Source of the DNA: Tricholoma matsutake
Lineage: Eukaryota; Basidiomycota; Agaricomycetes; Agaricales; Tricholomataceae
DNA: 64,000 nt
Direction of reading: 5' to 3'
Assembly: GCA_026075535.2 (NCBI GenBank)
Contig: AP026547.1
Span: 620,001 to 684,000, forward strand
Shown: positions 21,429 through 33,055 of the stretch, in pieces
How positions within the stretch are numbered: the stretch's first letter is position 1
Layout: each line of letters starts with the position of its first letter
Program-made: the position numbers and the translations under genes
The notes under the pieces: model-generated
The model's input: the letters and a program-made list of their open reading frames with translations, nothing else
Told to the model about the DNA's origin: nothing
The model's database searches: none

Positions 21429-22345
21429 TCAACGGTAACCAATAACCTGGAATAAGTATGCAGGATCATCAGAAGACATATCAGAGGAGCTTTCCTCGTC
21501 ATCATCTTCGACGTGGTCATCTGCATCTAAAGAATCCTTATCTAACGTGGTGAGTACAGTCTTTTTCCAAAGACTGGTAAGGTCAAATAGATTTTGCGTT
21601 CGTTTACGCGAAACTATCAATTTCCGATTAGCCAGGCCTACTTTCCGGACATCTGGGATAGGGCATGGGCCAAGAGGAGTAGAAGCATCGACACAGAATG
21701 CCGAGTCCACCCACTCAAGGTCGCCGTTATCGCCAGTGAACTGTCCGTATGCAGATCTGCTCGAGAGCGTTCCTGCATCCGCGGTGGCAAGCCAGCTGCG
21801 CCAGTAGCCTAGGACTGTATCACCTAGTTCTTTTGCATTAAAGTAGTTCCATGCTGTATTAAACTCGGATTTCAGTACTAAAACGTCCTCGTGCTCGCGT
21901 TTAGTATTAACCAAACGGTTTTGCCAACGGGTTGTAATATTATTCTTAGTCCAGTTCGTAATAAGGTTCGACGGGTATCCACGCACGATGTATAGAGCAC
22001 TCAGTCTTTTTATCGCATCTATGTAATGAGTATGTAGACTACACAGGGTGGCTAACCGTGACATCTCACCTAAATAAGTCCCTCGTTTAACGTCGAGGGG
22101 GTGGTGTGATATCCATGGAATTCTCTCTTGATGGGAGCGCGCTTTCCGGTAAGGCATATGTTGCACATGATTTTGCGAATCACGATATATCGTCATATCC
22201 AAGAAGGGTAGGAATTTATCCAACGCGCCCCATTCAATCACACATCCTTCGAACTTAACGTTGCTCATAATTTGCACTGCTTCTTCTTCAGTAGAAGCGT
22301 AGACAATACTAATGATGTCATCGATGAACCTCCCATAGAATGGTA
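21429..22345 (-). pseudogene. Penelope-like reverse transcriptase, palm to C-terminus
   Basis: It begins at the catalytic palm motif PFYGRFIDDIISIVYA (xxDD). The rest is FLPFLDMTIYRDSQNH, MPYRKARSHQER, PWISHHPLDVKRGTYLGEMS, RLATLCSLHTHYIDAIKRLS, LYIVRGYPSNLI and WTKNNITTRWQNRL, the FLDxxIxR...HHPxxxK...RxxxLCS order of Penelope-like RTs. The last ~60 residues are acidic with a run of Asp/Ser. There is no internal stop from 22345 to 21429. Fingers and the first catalytic Asp are lost at the 5' truncation, so the protein cannot work. RT would copy element RNA onto chromosome ends. The alternative, a group II-like or other host RT, fits worse because of the HHPLDVK block. Confidence 0.75.
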
Positions 22346-22800
22346 TCAAGGGATGGCCAAGGACATTGAGTTCACATTCAAACCACCGACCAAGGGCAAA
22401 TACAAAAAGCCAGCCAGGAGACTACACCCATTACCTATAGCCAACAGGCCTTGGGAATCAATAGGAATGGATTTTATAGGACCATTCCCAGAAATAGACA
22501 GATTTAATTACCTATGGGTAATAATATGTAGGATGTCCTCAAAGGTACACCTAGTACCAGTACACATGATGACAACAGCATCACAACTATTGGTAATTTA
22601 CATGCGTGAGGTCATAAGACTCCACCAATTACCATCATCAATCATAAGCAACTGAGATCCCAAATTCATGTTGAAATGGTGGCATGAACTACATAGATTA
22701 TTGGGCATGATACTTCTCATGTCCACATCCTTCCACCCACAGACAGATCATCAGGGAATTGGCAGGGGTTTGGTATACCTAGATAGATTTGATCAATGAT
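22346..22800 (+). pseudogene. Ty3/gypsy integrase fragment
   Basis: The frame reads QGMAKDIEFTFK, then the integrase core ANRPWESIGMDFIGPFPEID, YLWVIICRMSSKVHLVPVHM, MREVIRLHQLPSSIISN, a stop, DPKFMLKWWHELHRLLGM and STSFHPQTDHQG. The first and second catalytic Asp (MDFIG; S-N/DPKF with the stop between) are recognisable; the Glu region is decayed. It is truncated on both sides, on the left by the Penelope-like element. Confidence 0.8.
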
Positions 22801-23139
22801 TAGCACTCCACAATCAGTAGATAAGATATTATCTGGCCTTAACATATCATAAAATAAATGTGAACAGGGGTCAGATACTGACACTTTTACTGACAGAATT
22901 GCATTGTCTGATATTACTATACAGGAGACTGGAATGTTACTAACCAATGCAATAATTTTATACCACTCACTCCTCTATCAGTTATTCTTCCTAATGTTTG
23001 TCACTTACTGACCAGATTCTCAGATTCTTGTAGGAAGGGTTCAGCAACTGGCTAACACAATTGCAATGTATGATTTTTGTATATCATAATATACAATTGT
23101 TCAAGTGAATGAAATGATGTTATCTCTGATTTTCTCCAC
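22801..23139. other. AT-rich DNA without a gene
   Basis: There is nothing coding. Weakly related words (cacttactgaccag, gaatgatgtt) suggest it is an outlying, more diverged part of the satellite that follows. Confidence 0.4.
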
Positions 23140-24110
23140 ATCTCATTTTTCCTGGATCCCATCACTTACTGGTAGTACACTTGCATCCTTGCAAATAGTG
23201 TCCATGAACTGATGCTTCTTCTATACTAGTGTTCCAGTGAGAGATATAATGTTACTGCTACATCTCATTCTTTCTGAAGCTCACCACTTGCTGGTAATAC
23301 AACCACATGCTTGCAGAAAATGTTCATGAACTGATGCTTCCATGCAGGTGTTCTACTGGAAGAAATAATTTTATCTGCTACATCTTATTCTCCTAAAGCC
23401 CACCACTTGCTGATAATACACCTGCATCCTTGCAGAAAATTTCCATGAACTGACACTTCTATGTTGGTGTTCCAGTGAAAGATATAATGTTATCTGCTAC
23501 ATCTCATTCTTCCTGAAGCTCACCACTTGCTGATAATACAACCACATGGTCACAGAAAATGTTCATGAATTGATGCTTCCATCCAGGAGTTCTACTGGAA
23601 GAAATACCTTTATCTGTTACATCTCATTCCTATCTCTGATAATACACCTGTATCCTTGGAGAAATTTTTCATGAACTGATGTTTACGTACAGGTGTTTCA
23701 GCAAAAGAAATGATTTTATCTGCTTCCTGAAAGCCCACCACTTGCTGATAGTACAACCACATGCTTGCCTCATCCAAAAAGCCTTATCATCAGGGAACAG
23801 TTGTTCAAGTAGATGAGTTGATGTTATCTCTAATTTTCTCTGCATCTCATTTTTCTCAAAACCTACCACTTACTGATAATACACCTGAATGCTTGCAGGA
23901 AATTTCAAGAACTGATATTTCATTCTTCCTGACTCCTACCACTTGCTGGTAATACCCCTGAATGTTTACAGGACATTGTCAAGAACTGATGCTTCTATAC
24001 AGATATTCCAATAAAAGAAATGACTTGATCTGCTACAGGAAAGACATGATGTATCTCTGATTTCCTCGACATCTCAAGGTCTGTCACTTGCTGATAATAA
24101 ACCCAATCAA
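23140..24110 (+). repeat. degenerate satellite, ~120-bp unit, about eight copies
   Basis: Each unit contains caccacttgctgataatacac, catg/catccttgcagaaaat, catgaactgatgcttc, caggtgttctactggaagaa and atgttatctgctacatctcatt. Starts near 23160, 23282, 23401, 23521, 23738, 23866, 23937 and 24084 show a mean spacing near 118 bp with some short units. Copies differ by roughly 10-25%. No ORF spans it. Confidence 0.85.
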
Positions 24111-24208
24111 CATCAAAAAACATTAGTTAGTAACAATGAAATGAAGAGAGAGAAAAAGAATATCTACAGCCTAAGAGACAACATCTCTTGTGCCCTTTTT
24201 TGCAGCCA

Positions 24209-24752
24209 TCATTGGGTCAGTCCCACCTGTGTGCTGTTGCCCCCCATTGTAGGCATTGGCTCCTTCTCCTGCGCCTGCTCATGCTGGCACCACTGGTGGT
24301 GTGATGGGCTGGTGGATGTGAAGTCCTTTTGCCCATTCAAAATATAAATCAGGACTGGTAGGCACTGAATAAATAAACAGACCTGTTTGGGTTCTGTACT
24401 CAAGCATATTTTATTCAGATCACCATTGGCGGAACCTACAACCAATGCTCCGGGAACAGTAGGGTGCCATGCCAAGGCACAAATCATATCACCAGTTTTG
24501 TACTTTCCACTGTCTCACATATCTGGACTCTGGCAATTATCCACTTCACAATAAAAAAACAATTCCACAAACCATTAATATATAGTTGTCATCTCCACTG
24601 GCAATGTACTTGCCATCCAGAGAGAACTCCAATGCATGGACAGGACTCTTACATGACTCCAGGTTATTCGTGTGCTTGAAGTTGGGAATGTCGCCAAAGA
24701 CATAAGATGCTGTAGGATACATGGCAAGCAAGATCGAGGTTCTATCGATCAT
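24209..24752 (-). pseudogene. WD40-repeat protein fragment
   Basis: Two pieces on the minus strand: SPVHALEFSLDGKYIASGDD and, after a ~43-bp gap with gt...ag ends (from ATGGTTTG to TTGCCAG), GDMICALAWHPTVPGALVVG and SANGDL. The ..VHALEFSxDGxYIASGDD.. and ..LAWHP..pgaLvvGsaNGDL segments are consecutive WD40 blades of a type common in Agaricomycetes. Flanking blades are not found, so this is a fragment, perhaps captured by repeats. Confidence 0.6.
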
Positions 24753-24769
24753 GAGGATGATTGTCTAGG

Positions 24770-26568
24770 CATCTACAATCTTAAGGGGATAGAATTGTTA
24801 TGTAAATTTGGAACATGAGTGTGTGTACCCACTGTTGGACAGGCATCCCATTGTGATTGCAAATAATGGCGAATGCCCCTTCATATAACGATCAGATCAG
24901 ATATGGTCAGTACCAGCCATTGATCATGATGGCTTCCGAATTTCACTTACAAGCTTAAGTTCACCAATATATTGGGTGACACTGTGCATACCTTAGGTTG
25001 AAGCCTGTAACCAAAGATGGACATTGAGATCCAGGATCAAGGTGTGCGCTTTACACATGTATGAGGGACCCACAGCATGTGCAGTGTACATGTGCCTAAG
25101 CTTACAATATATAGGACTAGATATAGATGACCATTTGAAGGCCATGGCGCAAGCCTAGGATATGTTGCAACTGAAAAACAAGTAATTGAAAAAAAAAACA
25201 GAGCATTTTGATAATGTCACACTCAGCCAATGGAAAACTGTGCACTTCACTCTTGTGGCCATGGCATCAGCTAGCAATCAGGATAGCCAAAAAATTTGAG
25301 GTTTAAATCATCACCAGGCCTAGGTAAACATTAATTAGTATTTTTGGGGGTAGCCTTGCATTTGATGTTCAAGGACGGAGGCTCTTATGTGCAGATTCCT
25401 CAGCAAAATGCAGCATGAGCCAACATAATATATGCATAGGTTTGCCATTTCTAGATCTTAAAAAATTGCCAGGTCAACGCATATAGTTTCCCTGTTCACC
25501 TTTGTAATTAAGTTGTAGAATTTTGATTGTTGGGAGCATCTGACCTCACCGTGATCAATATCCTCCCCCAAACATGTTGCTAGCTATGATTGGGCCTCAT
25601 TGAGTTATTTTCCTATTGGATACATGTGCATGCCTGCATGCTGGTTATAGCTCATCTGAAGGTGTAGATCTACAAGCGTGGACAGGCCTCGCATCAGTGT
25701 TATGCTCAATATTGTGGACTAGAAAGCCTACCCTGGGGCAAAGATTTACTGAACATTAATATTCCTTCTTTCCAACCCACCCTGAATTTTGAATGATTCG
25801 TCCTCATTGATCTCTGCCTCACACAAGTGACACACCCTCTGGAAACATCAACAAAATGCCTGCACAAAGGGTTCACACATTTTCTCTGTACATCTCCCCA
25901 GCTGACTTGTTAAATCTAGGCCACCATCAAAGGATATTTTTATCCATTAGTCAGTGCAAGGCGCGTGTGCCATCTTGACTACCAACGCAATGACAGAAAG
26001 GAGGCAGGAGGTCTCCCTCGAGTCCCTGTGAATTCTCAGTTTACACATCACAATCAGTTTGTAAAAACACACACTGCTGTCGTCATCATTGCAGAAAAGT
26101 GCTTTATAGTCTATGGCTGGTCTATTACAAACTGCAATGATGTTACAAATGAAAGTCTCCTCCATGTCAAACCCAGCACACTCTGGCAGGGGGAAATTCT
26201 CATACTCTGTCTTGGGTACCGAGTCCCATATATGGCACAGCCCAAGGTTAAACAAAATGTTCTAGATGAAGTAGCAGCCCTGTGCATAAGCCTGTTAATG
26301 CTTTCTTAGATAAAGAGCCTCAATGTACTATTAGATTCATCTTGTGGACTACTGAGGGTTTTGATGCAAAGCATCTCCCTCCTTGACAGATCATAGGTTT
26401 GTTTTTTCAATCTGCACCTTTCATTGCAGTGATATCTCTTTTTCTACTAGTCACAGTACTAAGGCAGTGATCATTACAACTAGCATATGTCTGACTTCCA
26501 GCTCATCTCCTGAGGGCCTCCTCCCAGTAGCTAGTCAATTAGTTGTAATGTGGAATGTAATGGTATAC
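24770..26568. other. no identified gene
   Basis: Overlapping frames on both strands at 25947-26309 are the longest here (102-114 codons). The plus-strand one (KCFIVYGWSITNCNDVTNES, LWQGEILILCLGYRVPYM) has the more protein-like composition but no domain I recognise. Confidence 0.35.
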
Positions 26569-26571
26569 CAA

Positions 26572-27053
26572 CACTGGGTGCAGGGCACAATACCCCTGAT
26601 GGGGTATTATGTAAGTATCTTGGAAGTATTCCTAATACTGTCAAGATACTAGCCCAGAAGTATGTTGCAAGTATGCTGATTGTTGATTACCATACCTCCA
26701 CATTAGTAACTTGTGTATATTGTAACTGTATTCTGAATGTCTTGGCTAAAAAATAATACAATATTTCCTCCCTACTATCACAATAATATTAAGATACTTC
26801 TAATGGAGTATTGAAGTTAAAGATCAAAATATTTTTCAAGTACTGAGAAGGCAGTAACTTGGTGGTATTGAGGTAATTTCTTCAGTACTACCAAGATACT
26901 ATCTACAATACTATCAAGATGATATCACAATACTTTGCTTAGGATATGTTAGCAAATGATGGAAAAGATCTAGAAAACCTCTGTGTCAGTATGCTTGAAA
27001 TATCATGGAAGTACACAAACAAAAAGAGTAGTCATGCACCCCATACCTTCATT
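26572..27053 (+). repeat. left ~480-bp inverted repeat of the CACTA-like element
   Basis: It matches 32577-33055 in reverse complement with about a dozen differences, mostly transitions. High identity implies the two ends have been together only briefly or have been homogenised. Confidence 0.9.
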
Positions 27054-27054
27054 A

Positions 27055-27203
27055 CTCAAGTACCTACTGTTACCTATTTGAGTCCTTACTTGTATATCAA
27101 AGTATGTGCAAGTAAGTACTTGAGTAGATACCTGGACACACAAGTATATATCAAGTAGGTACTTTGATATACAAGTAAGGACTCAACAGTAGGTACTTGA
27201 GTA
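27055..27203. repeat. internal hairpin in the CACTA-like subterminal region
   Basis: ctcaagtacctactgtt...gagtccttacttgtatatcaaagta (27055-27103) is complementary to tactttgatatacaagtaag...gtaggtacttgag (27159-27203), with a loop of about 55 bp rich in aagtacttgag. Confidence 0.8.
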
Positions 27204-27249
27204 AGTACCAGGATGTGCAGGTGAGTACTCCAATAGGAGCCAGTACTGG

Positions 27250-27915
27250 ACACTGCGGGTGATGATAGCGGGAGATTGTCAGGTCAATGTGGATTCTGTG
27301 GGAGGGGAAACGGAAAGGACTTGGCTTCAGCTTGTAAGAAGCTGCGCCCTTCACCTTGTCTGGTGTCCTAATTTCAAGTCGAGGGTTTATAGGTAGGAGC
27401 GGGAAGGTGTGGGTAAATGTGGGGAGGAGTACGGAGGGACTTAGGTTAAGTTCAGATGAGACTAGAACTTCAGAGGGAGACTAGAGGTTGAGTCGAATGT
27501 AGTTCAGACTCTTAGAGGACAGGGGTTGGAGTAGAAGGAGGTTTTTAGATTGGCAGGGTAAAGTCGAGTCTATGTTGATATACGAACTGAGGAATACAAG
27601 GCAAAACTAACTAAGCTTAAATACTGTCGTCTGGAATAATGTGGAACAGGAACAAAGACTGCAGCAGTGTCTCGACTGCATAGATAAATTATTTAGTGGG
27701 AGCCACACAGGAATCTGTAGTTGAATTTGCAATAGAGACGGCAGCCTTGGGAAGGCAGCCATGGATGCTGTACAAGGTGGCCTGGTGCACAGCAGTGTGG
27801 GCAGTGCAAGGTGGCTGGGAACAAAATCGGGAGGCGTAGACAAAAGTCATGTTCGCCATGTGGGAAAAGGTCGGATGGATGCAGGTTCCAATCGGGTGAG
27901 GAACAGTTCTTGACA
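27250..27915 (-). mobile_element. gypsy copy 1: 3' LTR (end truncated)
   Basis: On the minus strand it starts TGTCAAGAACTG after the purine tract AAGGGGGAAATA and matches the solo LTR at 46648-47354 over ~660 bp (shared tccatccgaccttttcccac, agtatttaagcttagttag, cttgaaattaggacaccaga). The last ~45 bp of the LTR are missing at the junction with CACTA-like DNA near 27250. Confidence 0.85.
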
Positions 27916-28052
27916 GTATTTCCCCCTTAGTGCCGAGCCTACGAGGCACATGAGGGTTTGAGTCCGAATGAGGAAGTTGGTTGAATTGTCCGAATGCGGT
28001 AATTGGTTGAAAAATTTTTCATGTTCTTTCCTTCTCCCATCAACTATCAATT

Positions 28053-29461
28053 ATGTCCCCTCCAGCAGTATCCATGGAGATCAAATTGGCCACGATGAGG
28101 GCCCAACACAAACAGAGGGAGCGGGCAATGAAGGAGCAGATGGAATGGGAGATGAAGGAGCTGGAGGAAGCGGCAAGGGAGGAGGAGCGCCAGGCGCAGG
28201 AGGCGCAGAAGGCAGCAGAGGAGGCTGCAAAGGCTGAGGAGGTGCGCCAGGCAGAGGTGCAGAAAAAAGAGGTATTGGCTGCAAGACGAGTGGAGAAGAA
28301 GCAGGTGGCTGCGGCCACAGGTTTGGAGGATGAGGCCGACAGGAGCTATAAGGGCAACCTAAGCCTCTAGCAAAGGGAAATCTGAAGTTAAAATTATGCT
28401 ACATAATACAGGGATTGGGGGTGCACCTAGCAAAGGGAAATCCGAAGAGAAAACTCTAGGGATCCCCTTGCTGATGCCCAGTATATGTGAAGACGACAAA
28501 AATCAAATATAACCTAAAAATAGAAAAAGGCAGAGATAGGTGGATCAAGGCCGCCAAATGACATCATACCAAGGGGTATGTGTCGGAAGGGGTACTCCGC
28601 CTCTAAATATAAAAGTGTCAACATATACAAACATGATAGCAAGGGAAAATTAGTAATAAAATCCGGAAAAATCATAGAAAATGAAGAATAGAAGGAAATG
28701 AGGTGGGGAAAAATATGGGACGAACATAAAAAATAGGAAAAACACACAGGGCACCCCCCTAGTCCCCTTACAGGAGCAAGTCCCCAAAGAAAAAGAAAGT
28801 TGCCAAGTCAAAGGCGCAAGTTGGGTCGGAGGGGTCGGAGGGTCCGGTGTGGGTGCAGGCCGCATTGCCTTGCAAAAGGTGCATACTTGTTTCCCTTTTC
28901 AGTCTCTTTTTACTGACAAGTGGCCTAGATGCAAATATCAAAAGATCGCTTGTTTCAAGATGGGTGCGAAGGGACGCATGTGTGACAACTGCACGCATGT
29001 CAAACATAAGTGCGAGGAGGTAGTGTGGGAGGGGCAGGAAGCCCCTGCGGCAAAACCGGCGGGAATGACGGGGGCGACTGGGGAAAACCCAGAATTAATG
29101 CAACAAATGATGAAGTTAATAAGGAAGGGGTTTGGTGAGGTGGCTACTGCGGTGTGGGAGTCGATGGGGGAGATTTGGGATGCTATGGACCCAGAGTGGG
29201 TGGAGGAAGAAAGTGCCAGGGAGGAGTGACGAAGAGGTGGAGCTGGCAGTGCGAGAGTCCTGGTGGGAAAGACGCGGGATCCGAAAATCCAGAGATGACT
29301 GGGAGGCCTTCCAGAGATATCTGGGGAAAAGGCGAGCTGATGACGAGGAGGAGAGTGAGGATGAAGAAGAAGAGGGTGAGGAGAAGGATGAGGGTGGAGA
29401 TGCAGGCGAAGTTGGGGGAGAGGGAGATGAAGATGGAGAGGGAGAAGTGGTGGTAGTGTAG
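28053..29461 (+). pseudogene. antisense accessory gene of gypsy copy 1: coiled coil, Zn2Cys6 cluster, acidic tail
   Basis: It lies opposite to pol, between pol and the polypurine tract/LTR. MSPPAVSMEIKLATMRAQHK is followed by a Glu/Ala/Lys-rich coiled coil (to ~28340). About 400 bp that look inserted come next, then SPKKKKVAKSKAQ and ALPCKR, an intron at 28879-28928 that splits the Arg codon, CKYQKIACFKMGAKGRMCDN and CTHVKHKCEE. Spliced spacing C-x2-C-x6-C-x9-C-x2-C-x6-C is exactly a fungal Zn(II)2Cys6 cluster. A frameshift near 29222 leads to RDDWEAFQRYLGKRRADDEE and a long Asp/Glu tail ending at 29461. Zn2Cys6 proteins are DNA-binding transcription factors; here that role is inferred. The frameshift and insertion mean this copy is probably dead, whereas the coding pattern is shared with copies 2 and 3. 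Confidence 0.75.
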
Positions 29462-29545
29462 GGACCCGGTCGGGTCCAAAAAATTCTTTTTTCAATAAAA
29501 TGTGTTCTGAGTTCGGACTGAGTGAATAAGTAACGTGAATAGTCT

Positions 29546-32332
29546 TTAAGCTGGTAACGGTCCGGGTTTCTGTGGGTAGCGGGTGTGAAAATCCGCAAGG
29601 AGTTCTTGGGCATGGTCAAGTTCCGTAACAGGTAGCCAGGAAGTCTCTTTGTCGGTTCCCTGGTAACCTTCCCATCGGACAAGGTAGAGAATCTTGCAGC
29701 AATGTCAGTTGTCGACTTTGGAGTCGAGGACTTCGGCGATCTCATATTCGAGCTCGTCGTTGATGGTGATCAGAGGAGGTGGAGGTTGTACTCAATTTGG
29801 AATTGTGTTTGGGGAGTGTTTCTCAAGTTGAGAGACATGGAAAACAGGGTGAATGGCCCGCATGTGATCCGGGAGCTGCAGGGTGACTGAGTGAGTGCCC
29901 GGGCAGGCGATGATTTCAAAGGGGCCATGGTGCTTTTCAGAAAGTTTCTTGGAAGGACGTGTGGTGCGGATATTTTCCGCAGTGACGTAGGCAGAATCAC
30001 CAATGTTGAAGTCGGGTGCGGGTGCCCGATGTTTGTCTGCAGGACCTTGATAATGCTCTTGAGCGGCCACAAGTTGTTTCCGAAGCTCCTGATGAAGGTC
30101 ATCTAAGTTGACGATGAACTCACGGGCGTGCTGTGAAGCTAAGTCGCGTTCTGGAAAGACGGAAATGTTCAGGTGATAGCCTTTGTTGGCAAAGAAAGGG
30201 GATACACCTGTAGAGGCGGAAGGAGCATTGTTGTAGGCAAATTCGCCCAAGGGTAAGAGGTGAGACCAGTCGTCCTGCTGATAGTTGCAGAAAATTCGGA
30301 GGTATTGCTCCAAGGTCTGGTTGAGCCATTCTGTCTGGCCATCTCTTGTGGGTGATAGCCGGAAGTGAAGTGAATTCGCATGTCTAGCACTTTTCCGAGG
30401 GAGCGGAAAAAATGGGAGACAAACTCGGATCCCCAGTCGCAAGTGATGTGCGATGGAATGCCATGCTTGGAGAAGACATGGAGGACGAACAGGTTGGCTA
30501 GTTCTTGGGCTGTGATTTCATTGACAGTTGGGATGAAGATGCCTTGCTTGGTGAGGCAGTCAACGATGACCAGGATAGCAGTGTGACCATTAGAGTCAGG
30601 TAGTTGCTCAATGAAGTCCATGGAGATGGAGTTCCAAGGTCGTTCCAGAACCAGAAGTTGCTTTAGAAATCCATAGGGCTTGTGTCGAGGCGATTTGGAT
30701 CACTTACAAGTTGTACAGGATTTGCAGAATTCCTGGACAAAGGTGCGGAGGTTTGGCCAGACATATTCCCAGCAGACAAGCTGCTGGGTTTTGTTTTGTC
30801 TGAAGTGGCTAGAGAGAATATGATCATGTTTGTATTGGAGGACCTTGAGGCAGAGATCCGCGACGTCCGGAACATAAATCCGGTCGAAGTGGCGGAGGAG
30901 ACCTGCCTCATCTATGGTCCAGTCGGGGTCGATAGGTGTCGGAAGATGTGCGGATGAAACAGGGTCAAGAGGTAGGGAGGTGTGGATGTCGTGGTGAAGT
31001 TTCTCAACATCCATGATTACTGCTTGTTGAAGGACAGGTGTGGTGAAATAGGTGGCGTGGAGGGAAGAGGTGAGCTGTTCCTGTGTGAATACAGGTCAAA
31101 AGTTGGATGGGTTTATGGAGGCGAAGTCGCTATTTCCCCCTTTGCGGTAGACGTCCCAATGTCTAGTGAGCACATCTGGCTTGGCCCCTAATTTTCCAGG
31201 GCGGAAGCGGATGACGAGATTGAACTGGGAAAGGTACTCAGACCAACAGGCCTGGCGGCGGGTGAGCAACTTAGTAGTGCTGAAGTACTCAAGATTTTTG
31301 TGGTCGGTGACCACATCAACTGGGTTTGTGGAACCCTCGAAGTACTGCCACCAGTGTTTGAAAGCTTCGAAAATGGCCAAGAGTTCCTTGTCATGTGTGT
31401 CGTAATTTAGTTCAGTGGGATTGAAGGAGCGGGAATGAAAAGTGACTGGATGAATTTCTCCATCCGCAGTGTAAACCGAAAGGATAGCAGCTAGGGCATA
31501 GTTGGAAGCGTCGGTTTCAAGTACCATTTGTGAGTTGGGTATCCATTGAGTTAAGACGGGTGCATGAGTGAATTCTTGTTTGAGCCTTTCAAAGGCATCA
31601 CGGCACTTCTTGTTGAAGTCCCAAGGTGCGGATTTCCGCATCAAGCAGGTGAGTGGGATGACAATGTCTGAATAGCCATTAATGAAGCAGCGGTAAAAGT
31701 TGCAAAAGCCTAAGAAGGATTGTATATCCTTAACTTTCCTAGGCTCGGGCCAGTCAAGCACGGTTTTGACTTTATCCTTGGACATCCATAGTCCATCTGG
31801 TGAAAGGATGAAACCTAAATATTCGACGGTGTCTTTGTGGAACTCACATTTCTGTGGAGAGGCATAAAGTCCATTTTTTCGGAGATGGTGGAGGACTTCT
31901 TTCACATGAGCCCCATGCTGGGACTTGTCATTGGAATAGATTAGGATGTCGTCAAGGTATACGATGACACAAACATCCAGCATGTCACTGAAGATGTCAT
32001 TCATAAACCACTGGAAAGCTGTGGGTGCATTAGTGAGCCCAAAGGGGACCACCAACCACTCGAAGAATCCATAGCGGGTGTGGAAAGTAGTTTTCCACTC
32101 ATCACCATCAGCGATGCAGACTAAGTGATAAGCGTGCTGCAAGTCTATCTTGGTGAATAAGCAGGCTTTTCGGGGAGAGTCAAGGAGGTCGGAAATGAGA
32201 GGAAGGGGATAGCAGTCTTTCTTCATAAGATGATTGAGTCCTCGGTAGTCAACACAAAGTTGGAGACTGCCATCCTTCTTCTTGACAAAGAGAATCAGAG
32301 CGCCATGTGGAGACTTGGATGGGTGAATGAAA
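29546..32332 (-). pseudogene. gypsy copy 1: pol (RT, RNase H, integrase, chromodomain)
   Basis: It reads leftwards from a truncated RT start ([20 protein letters not shown]). [47 protein letters not shown] (YxDD intact). RNase H: LETDASNYALAAIL, DKELLAIFEAFKHW, TDHKNLEYF. Integrase: zinc finger region (HFDRIYVP...CKSCTTCK), MDFIEQLPDSNGHTAILVIV, TCDWGSEFVSHFF, then a frameshift at the Glu region (YHPQ). Chromodomain: LYLVRWEGYQGTDKETSWLP. Stops follow SNF, TTCK and KVDN; at least two replace expected Arg. Gag, protease and the 5' LTR are absent. It is nested in the CACTA-like element. Confidence 0.9.
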
Positions 32333-32576
32333 AAGTACTTGGACATACAACTTGGATGTGCAAGTGAGTACCTGAGTAGATACCTGCCAGTGGACATGTA
32401 GGTACTCAGACATGGAAGTAGATACTTGCAACAGCAGACCTGCATGTGCAGACATCTGCTAATAATACTTTCCCAATTTATCAAATTTCTTCTTATGTAC
32501 TTCCCATAGAGTAGTTTGACAGTATTGAATAAACAACACTTCAATGCTTCCAATATTCCCTGGCTTTAGTATGGTG

Positions 32577-33055
32577 AAGGTATGGGGTGCATGACTACTC
32601 TTTTTGTTTGTGTACTTCCATGATATTTCAAGCATACTGACACAGAGGTTTTCTAGATCTTTTCCATCATATTGCTAACATATCCTAAGCAAAGTATCGT
32701 GATATCATCTTGATAGTATTGTAGATAGTATTTTGGTAGTTCTGAGGAAATTACCTCAATACCACCAAGTTACTGCCTTCTCAGTACTTGAAAAATATTT
32801 TGATCTTTAACTTCAATACTCCATTAGAAGTATCTTAATATTATTGTGATAGTAGGGAGGAAATATTGTATTATTTTTTAGCCAAGACATTCAGAATACA
32901 GTTACAATATGCACAAGTTACTAATGTGGAGGTATGGTAATCAACAATTGGCATACTTGCAACATACTTCTGGGCTAGTATCTTGACAGTATTAGGAATA
33001 CTTCCAAGATACTTACATAATACCCCATCAGGGGTATTGTGCCCTGCACACAGTG
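32577..33055 (-). repeat. right ~480-bp inverted repeat of the CACTA-like element
   Basis: This is the partner of 26572-27053, ending in ...GTGCCCTGCACACAGTG followed by the CAA target copy. Confidence 0.9.

Larger units (their letters stand above)
20960..22345 (-). mobile_element. 5'-truncated Penelope-like retroelement (endonuclease-less, Coprina-like)
   Basis: The element reads right to left. The RT ORF (21429-22345) is followed by ~400 bp of 3' sequence and a cluster of telomere-like units at 20973-21104. On its sense strand these are C-rich (AACCCTAAA), as expected for endonuclease-deficient Penelope-like elements, which in basidiomycetes and rotifers prime on telomeric ends. The 5' side stops abruptly inside the RT at the palm motif, where a gypsy fragment begins, a typical 5' truncation. 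No GIY-YIG domain is seen. Confidence 0.7.
26572..33055. mobile_element. CACTA-like DNA element, 6.5 kb, carrying a gypsy fragment
   Basis: The ends read CACTGGGTGCAGGGCACAAT (26572) and, inverted, CACTGTGTGCAGGGCACAAT (33055). Both are flanked by CAA (26569-26571 and 33056-33058), the 3-bp duplication expected of CACTA/EnSpm elements. The inverted repeats extend ~480 bp (26572-27053 and 32577-33055) at about 97-98% identity and are full of agtatc/agtact words. Inside lie further aagtac-rich subterminal sequences and, instead of a transposase, a gypsy fragment (27250-32332) truncated at both ends. It is therefore non-autonomous. It inserted close to a coiled-coil gene remnant. Confidence 0.85.

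Noticed and set aside
26383..26756. Short plus-strand frames at the left CACTA-like end
   Set aside because: They lie in the inverted repeat; the same frames recur at the right end in reverse.
20747..28620. Shared words ctaaaaatagaaa and cctctaaatata at 20750-20820 and 28510-28620
   Set aside because: Spacing differs and the sequence between is unrelated; too short to call a repeat family.
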